64,000 bases of DNA, from the NCBI GenBank assembly GCA_021613335.1, contig JAJTWR010000458.1, positions 883,501-947,500 on the forward strand. The letters are read 5' to 3'. Numbering within the stretch: position 1 is the first letter of the stretch; each line of letters starts with the position of its first letter. Source of the stretch: Whitmania pigra (Eukaryota > Annelida > Clitellata > Hirudinida > Haemopidae). Below, one piece after another: positions 1 to 11,700 of this stretch. The notes under the pieces are model-generated. The model was given only the letters and a program-made list of their open reading frames with translations, did not search any database and was not told the DNA's origin. Position numbers and translations under genes: made by a program.

Positions 1-165
1 AGTCAACCTTCGAAATATATTAATCAACAACCACATGTTTTTTATTTATTTAATGTATAAAGTCTATAATGCCTAGTACATTGCTAATATTATCAACGTA
101 ATATTTTTCTGAAATAATTTCCCACCAAAGCACTATTCTGAATAATTATAAATTAAAAAATATAG

Positions 166-3100
166 CGGTCGATGGAGCTTGGAGTCTCTGGGGTTCTTGG
201 TCTCCACTGACAGGTGCTAGTAATCCTGAAACAGTTACAAGAAGCAGAACCTGCAACAATCCAGCTCCAGCTAATGGTGGAAAATCTTGCGAAGGAGTTG
301 ACAAAGATACACAACTAGTCTACAAACGTAATTTATTTTCAACTTTATTTTCTCTTTAGCAAGAGAATCGCTTAAATTTAATAATTTACGTGATTAATTA
401 TTTGTGAACAATTTAATAATTATAGATGTAATAATTACGTAACAACATTGTTTTTGTAAAAACAAAGCGGTTGATGGTAACTGGGGAGAATGGTCTCCAT
501 GGTCAGGGGTTGCTCCAGAATCAACGGTCATATTTCGAACTCGTCAATGCAACAGTCCAGCTCCTCTTTACAGTGGAAAAACTTGTTTTGGTCCAGAAAA
601 GGAAGTCAAAAATGTTGTGAAACGTGAGACTAACTTTTCAAACATATTTTTTATTTATCTCAATCACTGTAGCAAGTTAAAAGCTTCAAAAATATTTATA
701 ATAATGATTTCTTAGTCTGATTGAACAAGCATTTATGACCAACCATTAAATTTAGTCATGATAAATTGAACGAAATAACAAAATGTGCGTTGACATAAGA
801 AATTATTGATATAGCAACTGATGGCAATTGGGGTCCTTGGGAGCCGTGGTCAGACAAAACTGGTCTCACAAATCCTGAGACTGTCAAAAGAAAGCGTACT
901 TGCAACAATCCAGCACCATCCAACGGAGGAAAGGATTGCAAGGGCGAAGCAGAACAGACTGATCTTGTATACAACCGTAAGTTTCGAAGCTTAAAATTTT
1001 ATTTTTTATTATTTTTGTATGGATTTATATCGATTTTTAAACGAATTATTTTCAATCATGCATTTATTTACTTATGAATTTTATTTTTTATATTTCAACG
1101 TTGACTATGCTTAGTTGTTTTGAGTATTACAATTAATTAAAAACTGAATTAAGAAATCAAGAGTATTAATTCGATAAATTGCACTTTAAATGTCTATTTT
1201 AATGGAGTCAATTTTCCAGCAATTGATGGGATATGGGGAGAATGGAGTCCATGGTCAATTCCGTTGGAGGGCACGACAAAGGTCAAAAGGACGAGAAAGT
1301 GCGCGAATCCAAAACCTCAATACGGCGGCAAGGAGTGCGTTGGCTCCGATGAAGAATTGGTGGATGTTGTGCTACGTAAGTAAATTATTTAAAAAAAACA
1401 ATGTACAGCATTGATCGTCATGAAACAAATAATAAATAATAAAATATTGAATTACAATATTATAAATGTCGTACATCGTATGCTTTTCTTGATGGTAGCA
1501 ACCAATGGAAACTGGGGACCATGGGGACCATGGTCTGACCTTTCAGGCCAAACAAACCCCGAAACCAGGTTTAGGAAGAGGGCTTGCGATAATCCTTCAC
1601 CCGCTAATGGTGGTTCATTCTGTTCTGGGTTTGATGCTGAAGAAGAAACTGTTTATAAACGTTGGTCTAATAATTTTATTGCAAATGTTTTAAACATTAA
1701 AGTGTCTCATATATCCAAAATTCTCTATTGATTGCATACATAGATTTTATGCATAGAGAATATGATATTTTGCATATAATTAAAATATTTATTCTACAAC
1801 AATTGCTGCTTAGCCATTGACGGATCATGGGGAGAATGGTCACCATGGAGCGATCCAACTATCGAATCCAACACTGTTACAAGAACAAGGAACTGTGACA
1901 GTCCTAAGCCTGCTTACGCAGGAAAAGATTGTCTTGGTAGTGCCACTGAAACAAAGGACGTGGTTAAACGTCAGTTGACTTTTGTATTTATCGAGTGAAT
2001 TATGTATAAAAAGAAACTTTAAAATGACCATTTATTCAACATGCATTTATTTAAAAGGGTTGATTTTTCAGCTGTTGACGGAAACTGGGGCGAATGGGGA
2101 CCATGGTCTGAGCTTACACACAAATCAAACCCTGAGGTGGCCACAAGAAAAAGATTCTGCGACAACCCTACTCCATCAAATGGTGGAAAAGTATGCCTTG
2201 GAAAAGATACAGAAGAAAAAGAATTCTTCACACGTTAGTTTGAATTTCTCTTTATTACTACTTTTTTTCTATTATTATATACCTATTTCACATTCACCCA
2301 TTACAGCTTGATCGTCAAATATCTTTAAAATATCACTTAGAGATGTCAACCTATTAAAGATAATAATTAATAAACAAAATTTATGCAAAAAATAACTTCT
2401 AAACCAGCGATTGACGGCGGCTACTCCGAATGGTCACAATGGGAGGTTCTTTCTATTGGGAAAAAAAGGAGAACCCGAACATGTACGAGTCCTACACCAA
2501 AATTTGGGGGAGCCAACTGCATTGGAACCGACGAAGAAGTGGTCGATGTGGTCCTACGTAAGAAATTTTAAAATTTTCAAAACGTTTATTTAATTTGATC
2601 ATTTTTATATTTAACCGATTTTTGGAGTGTCTTATGTAGATCCGGATAGGATATGAAGGCACTTCTTAATCTTGCGAACTGTGGTGAAAGCAACATTCGT
2701 TACCTGTTGTATTCGCAACCCAGCCCGATCATTTGAGAATAAAATACTAACATTATCTCTAGTTTTATCTAATTAATTCCTTCAATCATTCCAGCTGTCG
2801 ATGGAAATTGGGGACCTTGGTCAGCGTGGTCTTTGCCTACTGGTTTGACCAACCCTGAAACATTGACGCGTACAAGGTCATGTGATAATCCCAGTCCTGC
2901 CAATGGAGGTCGTAAATGTGACGGATCAGATACTGATACTTTGGTCATTAAGAAACGTATGTATTTCATTAAAAAATATAAATGAGCATTAAGGAAATTT
3001 TTTTAATTATATTATTCAATAAATTGATACTGATGAAAATCTTGAAGAAGATAAAATTATTTTGAATCAGCAATCGATGGAGGTTGGTCGTCATGGTCTG

Positions 3101-5741
3101 AATGGACTTTGACAAAGGGCGGAAAAAATGTTGAAAGAAAGAGGGAATGCAACAGCCCTCAACCAATATTCGGAGGAGAAGTTTGTAAAGGATCTCAGTA
3201 CGAAGTGGCACCAGTTGTTAAACGTACGTTTTTTGTCAACAATTTCTAATAAACTTTCGTCTCTAATCTAACAAATTCAATCAACCATTCATCTTAAATT
3301 TATATTAACATGACAAAACATCGCAATGGTTAGGAAAATTAGGACTATAATAGCCACCCCTAACCGTTAATTACTTAGATTATCTTTATTATCGTAAATT
3401 TATCTACGATAATCCACTTAGATAGCTTTCTTAACGGTTATTTATAAAAATATTTTAAGATTACGAATTTATTTCACAGCTGTCGATGGAAATTGGGGAG
3501 AATGGCAACCGTGGTCACCAATCACCGGCGCCACAAACCCTGAAACTATTAAAAGGAAACGAGTCTGCAATAATCCTTCTCCTTCAGGTGATGGCAAAGA
3601 CTGTTCTGGACCCGAAACTGAAGAACAACTTGTCTTCAAACGTTAGTCAAAATATGTTTTTCAAAATTTAAAGAATCTTTAAAAAAATTCTATTTAATTC
3701 AGCAATTGATGGCAACTGGGGAGAGTGGTACCCCTGGTCAGAAGATGTTGCCATTGGTAAAAAAGTAAGAAGGCGTGATTGCAACAACCCTCCAGTCCAG
3801 TACAATGGCAGGGATTGCCTCGGTGAAAACAAACAAACAGTGGATATTATCAAACGTAAATTTATTGAACGTTTTACATCTATTTGACGCGGTAATCGGT
3901 GTAACAAACGCTGAGTTGTTAAACGAAATTTTCAGTATTAAAATTTAAAATAAACATTTTTAAAATATAACAATAAAAACCAGCAACTGACGGGCAATGG
4001 GGAGACTGGTCGCTGTGGTCAGAACCTACAAAGACCAGCAATCCTGAAACTGTGGTCAGGAAAAGAAGCTGCGACAATCCATCGCCTGCCAATGGTGGAA
4101 AACCGTGCGAAGGCGATTTCAAAGAAAGCAAACTTCTTTACCATCGTTAGAATCGTTTCACATACTAATTATTTTCTAGCCAACAAACTTTAACTTCAGT
4201 GACTAAGATCAGAAGAAATATTGATATTGAAATGCTCAATGTTTTTAAAGCCATCGATGGAAATTGGGGAGAATGGACTCCTTGGTCTAAACCTTTGAAA
4301 GGCTCAACCACAGTCACAAGAAAAAGGACGTGTGATTCTCCCGTTCCTCAGTATGATGGCTCTTATTGTCTTGGTCCTGATGCCGAATCAAAAGATGTCG
4401 TCATACGTAAGTATTACAATGAGTTCAAATTATTTGACTGTCTTAAGTATTTAAAATAATTTGAAAAATTCCATTAAAAAGATATGTATCCTTATTATAT
4501 ATGTTCTCATTAGATTTACTATAATGAAAGCATACTGCAATACTTAGACTTTATTATGTTAGTGTTTCAAGGCATTTAGTTTTTATTAAATTATTAAATG
4601 ACCAAATTCACAAAATTTTAGCGACTGATGGTAACTGGGGTCCATGGGGTTCCTTCACAGAACCAACCTGGAAAACCAACCCTGAATCCATCTCTAGGAA
4701 AAGATTCTGCGACAGTCCATCCCCAGCAAATGGAGGAGCTTATTGTGAAGGACTGGATGTTGAAAGCAAGCTCGTTTATAGACGTGAGAATTTCGATAAT
4801 TTTTTAATAGTTATTTCATCATTTTTTCTGTAAAAATGCTATGTTGACATCCAAACAGCCATAGATGGTAAGTGGGGAGAATGGTCAGTATGGTCGGAAC
4901 CAACGCCAAATTCCAACCAGGTCAAACGAACGAGAAAATGTGACAATCCAGCTCCTCTGTACAATGGCAAAGATTGCGATGGTTCTCCAGATGAAGTGAA
5001 AGACATCGTAAAACGTGAGTTTAAGGAAATAATATTTCATTAATTAATTAGTCCGCATAATTATTAAAAAGCATTTTTACGATGTTCAATTTTTAATTTT
5101 ATTTTTTGCTAGCAACCGATGGTAATTGGGGAGAATGGAGTCAATGGTCCCAACCGAAACACGAATCAAACCCCGAAAAAGTTGTCAGAGAAAGATTTTG
5201 CAATAATCCCACACCAGCTAATAAAGGCAAATATTGTGACGGCGACAACAGAGAAACTAAAGAAGTCTTTACACGTTGGTTAAATGAATATGATCAGCAA
5301 TGTTGAATGCAACGTCCACGAAATAATTTGAATAATCTTTTGAATTATGCACAGCCATCAATGGTAACTGGGGTCAGTGGTCAGATTGGGGTGTTGTGGA
5401 TGGCAGCCCTGGTGTCCTCAGCAGAATGCGTGAGTGCGATTCACCGCTGCCACAATATGGAGGCGTTGAATGTGTTGGATCTGAAACTGAAACGAAACCG
5501 GTTGATAAGCGTAAGTAGAACATTATCGAGTCAGATGATCAGGGCTGTTATGGCTGCTACTCAACTTCTCTTTTTAAAGCTGTTGATGGAGTATGGGGAC
5601 AATGGGGACCATGGTCGGAGCCCACAGGTTTGGCAAATCCTGAAGTCATCACCAGAAAGAGAACATGCGATAGCCCTACTCCAGCCAATGGAGGCAAACC
5701 TTGCTCTGGATCGCCAGTAGAAGATCAAGTCATCACCACGC
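166..5741 (+). repeat. TSP1 exons 1-19, alternating A and B types
   Basis: Exons: 166-327, 468-623, 815-976, 1220-1375, 1499-1660, 1814-1969, 2072-2233, 2408-2557, 2795-2956, 3071-3223, 3480-3641, 3703-3855, 3984-4145, 4251-4406, 4622-4783, 4859-5014, 5113-5274, 5355-5510, 5580-5741. Odd exons (type A) are all exactly 162 nt and usually carry NPE before the RxRxC and an ANGG-like PxPxNGG stretch. Even exons (type B) are 150-156 nt, lack NPE and usually carry PxPxY/FxG and an acidic-hydrophobic end such as DVV. Each module starts P-[VIT]-[DN]-G, then WxxWxxW, then C-[NDST]-x-P-x-P, and GG-x-x-C-x-G. The last codon is split after its first base (usually C|GT). Exon 5 has PTNG instead of PVDG; exon 18 has PING. 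Confidence 0.92.
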
Positions 5742-8700
5742 GTATTGTTTCAACTATTTGAATTTATATATAAACTGATTTTAAGATTGCCGTTAATATT
5801 GTCAATCAGCAATTAATGGTGGCTGGACTCCATGGTCAGAATGGTCTCTTCCTCTTGGCTTGACAAACCCTGAGAACGTATCAAGGTCGAGGACTTGTAC
5901 TCTGCCTTCTCCGGCATACAACGGAAAGCCTTGCGATGGACTGGACCTAGAAACCAAAGAAGTGACGAGACGTAAGTATTAATAAATAAGGTAACACTTT
6001 TGCAATTCAACTATTCAAAGTGGAAATCAAATTTAGCCATTGATGGAAATTGGGGATCTTGGAGTTCTTGGGTGCCTCCTAGTGAGACATTGATAGAGGA
6101 TACCTATCTCAGGACCAGGAAATGTAACAATCCAGCCCCTAAATATGGTGGTAATACTTGTCCAGGAAACGACACCGAAAGCAAAGTCACTCCAAGTCGT
6201 AAGCAATATTTTCATTCTAAATTACTTAGCATTCTAAGAATCTTAAATCCTCAAATTTTTTAAAAATTTTCGATTTGATGAAAATCTTTATTAATGTACA
6301 TTTCGTAACATTTAAAATCTGCATTTTTGTTTTGAAAGCTGTTGATGGAAACTGGGGTCCATGGAACGAATGGTCAGAACCAACGTGGAAAACAAATCCC
6401 GATAAAGTAGTTCGTCTGAGATCTTGCAACGCTCCAGCACCCAAAAATGGCGGAAAGAACTGCGAAGGTCTTAACACCGACACCAAAGAAGTTACCAGAC
6501 GTTAGTGTTTTAACGTGTTCAACAACGTTTGAATCTACGTGGTCTCACTCTAAACCAACTAAATTCAGCAATCGATGGATCGTGGGGACCTTGGACATCA
6601 TGGTCTGTTCCTGAGGGAGTCAAACCACCTGTGAATGCCACTAGAACCAGAGAATGCTCTGATCCAGCACCGCAATTTGGTGGAAATGATTGCGTTGGAC
6701 TAAAAGTCGAAGCTCAACTCATAGAAAAGCGTTAGTAAACTTGATGGGAATATCTTAAAACCTTTTACCATAAACCACAAGTAATTTTTGATTAATACTA
6801 TTATAATATTAATTGATTCTGTTCATGGTGTTACTGACAATTTCTGTTATAGCCAAGCCCGTTGACGGAGAATGGAGCGAATGGTCCTCTTGGTCTGATG
6901 CTCCGGGCGTAGAAAACTTTGAAGTTGTCAACAGAAAAAGAACCTGCTCGAATCCTGAACCACTCTTCGAAGGCAAGATATGTGAAGGACCCGAGGTCGA
7001 ATTCAAAAATGTGACGAAACGTGAGCGATTCCTTTAGCATACTTTTTTTTAGAAGTTTCTCAATCACTAATAGTTTCACGAAATAATTTTTGAAATTCAG
7101 CTGTTGATGGGAACTGGGGAGAATGGAGTCCATGGTCAACACCGACTGGACTGTCCAATCCAGAGACTTTGACAAGGACAAGGCAATGCGATTCTCCTGC
7201 TCCACTCTACGGAGGAGCTTCTTGCTTTGGTTCTGCCACCGATTCAATGACCCACACCACGCGTAAAAAACCAAAATTTCTTAAATTCGATTTTTCTTAT
7301 TCACCTTCCATTTCATCAGCTGATTTAAATTAATGAATGCGATTTTGATCTTGACACCTTCCGTTACGCAGCTGTGAATGGACAGTGGAGTGAATGGAGC
7401 GATTGGTCGAAACCAACTGGTCTGAGTAATCCTGAAACGTTGACGAGAAGCAGGTCATGTACAAAACCCTCTCCTGCTTTTGGAGGAGAAAGCTGCAAAG
7501 GAGAACCAGTTGAAGGAAAGGAATATGTTATTCGTGAGTTCTTTAAATTAAAAACATACTCATGCAAATACTTAACATAAGCAAAACGAATTTAAGGACT
7601 AATGAACATAATAGTTTTGAGCTTGCAAAATATTTCAATGCTTCTTAAAGTAAAGTGAAATTGTAAAAATCTAAGTTATGGAATTTATTAAAGCCGTGGA
7701 TGGAAAATGGAGCCCGTGGAGTGAATGGTCAAAACCTTTGGGACTGCAGCAGCCGGAAACTTTGACTAGGACCAGACTCTGCAACAGTCCTGTGCCTTCC
7801 AATGGTGGTAAAACTTGCGATGGTCCAAACTCAGAAACTCTGGAGTATTACAAACGTTGGCTCTGTTAAATTATTGTAGTTGCACTAATTGGATCTCATT
7901 CATTTATTTTATTACTCTATGAGTTTTGGGTCTAATGTTTTTAATTAACAAATAATTTCCATCTTATCGAAAATATTACTGATTTCAGCATTTAGGCAAT
8001 TTTAATTCAATCGCCTTGCTGATTATGCCAACACTATTTATTGGAGAAAATTAAAGCATCAGATTATTTGGACGTCATTCTTACAGCAACTGACGGGGTT
8101 TGGGGTCCATGGACAGAATGGAGTACTCCCACTGGAACGTCTGAGAAGGAAGTCATCACAAGGACGAGAGCTTGTAATTCACCAGCACCTCAGTACGGTG
8201 GTAAGGAATGCGAAGGAGCCAACACCGAAAACACTACAATCGTCAAGGAAGCACCAAAACGTAGCTTTAAATTTTATTTATCATCGAATAAGCTTTCTCT
8301 TTACTATATTTTTTATAAAAAAGTATCTGTTCAAAGTAAAAAACGTTGAAAATTGTAACTTCATTTATATAGCGCCATATGCGAAGCATCAGAGGCGCTT
8401 CTTGTAACCGTTTATATAGCGCTCCACCCCAAAGGCGCTGGCGGCAGTGCAGGCTGGGTTTCGAACACGACACATTACGAATGTTGCCGTATGCATGCAC
8501 GTTCGACTAACCTGCAAAAAAAGATTTTAATAATTTAATAGTATTTCTGATTTTAACATAGAATTATTAACATTGTTGACATTAAATGCGTTATTATTAA
8601 TATTACTATTTGAATATATGAATTAATTATCATTTAAATCATTAATTTGGTGTTTCAGCTGTTGATGGGAAATGGGGAGAATGGAGTCCTTGGACTAACC

Positions 8701-11700
8701 CAACTGGATTGGTCAACCCAGAGACTCTCTCAAGAGTCAGGGTGTGCGACAACCCAACACCTGCTTTTGGCGGTGTTTCATGCACTGGAAAATCTACGGA
8801 AACAAAATTGTATTATAACCGTAAGAACTTTGTACATAGAATTTCAATCCATTTATAAAAGTAACTTTTAAATAAAAGTGATTGAGGCATTTCAATTCAA
8901 CTTAAAACAGCTGTCGATGGAAGATGGAGCGAATGGTCGCCATGGTCTGTGACTGGAGAAGATGAAGAATCAGAAGTTCAATCGAGATACAGGGATTGTG
9001 ACAGTCCCGCTCCTGCTTATGGTGGTAAAGACTGCGAAGGAGATGCAGACGAAGCAATACAAGTTCTCAAGAACAAACCTAAAAGTGTGTCTGATAGCTT
9101 TGTTACTTTTGTTTCCAAATTCCTTACGTTGATTCAAATAATGGAGACTAGGGTTTGTGCGACCAGTTAAATTTAAGTAAATCAATTTGCGTTATTGCGA
9201 CAAGACTGCGAAGTCTTTATTGTAGTTTAACAAATACTTTTAAGAAATCGACGGTAAATGGGGACCTTGGTCTGAGTGGCAGATCGTGCCAAGCTCGGAC
9301 AATCCGACGAACAAGACTCGATTCAGAACTTGCGATAGCCCAAGTCCAAAATTCGGAGGTGCAGAATGTCAAGGCGACAAGACCGAGATACAGTTGTTCT
9401 ACAAACGTAAGTCATCTTGCATCCCGAACTATCTCACATTAGAATGACAACACTTTCACCTATAGCAATCGATGGACAGTGGGGAGCATGGTCTGAATGG
9501 ACAGAGAAAGTCACAGTTGGTAATATCGTGACATTGGTGAGGCAGAGGAAATGTGACAAACCTGAACCAAAATACGATGGCAAACGTTGCCAAGGCTCCG
9601 ATGAAGAAGTCACAGAAGTGGTTAAAGAGCTACACTTACGTCAGTCTACACTTTTGATGACTTATTGGTATTTATTCATAAATTATTGATTTTAGTATGT
9701 AATGTTAGGTTTTTCCTTATTCTTAAATACATCTTTGTAAATATATTATTATTAAATCATCTATTTAAATCCAACAATTTCTAGCGGTTGATGGCCAATG
9801 GGGACCATGGACAGAATGGTCTAAGCCACTCAAACTAACCAATCCTGAAACTGTTTCGCGATCGAGAGTTTGTGACAATCCCACGCCTGCCTTTGAAGGC
9901 AAGCCTTGCCAAGGAAAGTCCACGGAATTGAAAGACGTCTTCAACCGTAATTTCTTTGCTGCCTCAATTTTAATAACATTTTTAGATTAATTATTGGATT
10001 GAAATCCAAGTACAACTTAACCAAAGCTAAATATGACTAAGTCGAACATAACGGCATTAATGAATTGTTAAGAAAAAATAAAATTGTCAGCTGTCGATGG
10101 AAACTGGGGCGAATGGACGAAATGGTCAGAACCGACTGGCCTCGTTAATCCTGAAATCATCAAGAGGACGAGGAAGTGTGACTCCCCAGCCGCTGAATTT
10201 GGAGGACTTCCGTGCGCTGGAAGTAATGTCGAGACCAAGGAAACCTTTACACGTAAGCATGCTATTGTAATTACTGTCACTTGAATTAAAAAGTTATGAA
10301 ATTTGAACTCTGCAATACAAGAATCAATCCTTTAACCACAATTTTTACAATAAAGAAGATAACGTCTTGTTAGTAGTTCAGAGAAAATTTAATGATATCA
10401 ACGATTTTGAATAATTTTAGAAATTAGAAATATTATTTGCTTTTTAATAAGTTGTGAATAATTGTCGAATAAATACTTTAATCAGCCGTCAATGGAGGTT
10501 GGGGCGAGTGGTCTGATTGGTTGAACGTTCCAGAAAACAGCACCAAAAAGAGAACAAGAAGGTGCGACAAGCCTTATCCTGCTTATGGTGGAAAGAATTG
10601 TGAAGGTGCATTGGAAGAAATTGTCGTGTTGGTTGAAGAAAAACCACAACGTGAGTATATTTTTTAGATTTTTGAAATTTCTAAGAGTTTTTAGACTACT
10701 TTCATAACGTTGCTATTAAAAGAAAATTGGCTGAGAAAAGGTAGAATCGTTCAAGCATGAAAACATTTTACTAATTTAATTAAATTAACAAGAAAACTTA
10801 GTTCAAAGCCTTAAAATGACTTTCAGTTTCTGACCATTTTTGTCTCAGGCAGTTTCAATTATTTGCCAATATTAAGAAAATTATATTTGCAGCTGTCGAT
10901 GGTAACTGGGGACCGTGGGCCGAGTGGACAAGTCTTACTAAAACAGACAAAACTGAAACATTCACAAGAGGCAGATCTTGTGACAATCCCACTCCTAACT
11001 TTGGAGGCAAAGGTTGCGTTGGCGTTTCAACAGAATCTCGCACAGTTAACCTTCGTAAGACAATTTCTTTATGAATTTTTGAATCATCTTCGCAAACCTG
11101 CTAATCATCATTAGTTCCAAAATATTTTCAGCCGTTGATGGAAACTGGAGTCCATGGTCAGAATGGTCAACGCCGACTGGTCTGAAAGAAGTTGAAGTCG
11201 TCAAGAGAACCAGGAAATGTAGCAGTCCTGCTCCTAATTATGGTGGTAAGCAGTGTGTTGGAGAGCCAGAAGAAACCAAAACAGTGCAGAAAGATGTCCC
11301 AACTCGTGAGATTATTTACATATATTAAATTATTTCTTGACTAAATTAATTTTTTATTAAAATCAAATCAGCAATCGATGGTGGGTGGACAGAATGGGGA
11401 GAATGGCTGCCAGAGAAACCTGGCACAAAATCCTTCAAGAGAACAAGAAGCTGTACGAAACCCATCCCTCAAAATGGCGGAAAGGATTGTGCTGGACCAA
11501 GCACAGAGAAACAAACCAGAATAGGTAAATGACTTGTGTTGACTAATTCTATTTATTCTGCGCCAAAAAAATATATAAGCAAGATTATTTTTAATATCCC
11601 ATTACAAATTTATTTCATAAATTAAAAGTTAACATATCGACTTATTTTTAGTTTGTCCACCTCATTTCAAATACATCCCTGAAACAAAGAAATGTTACAA

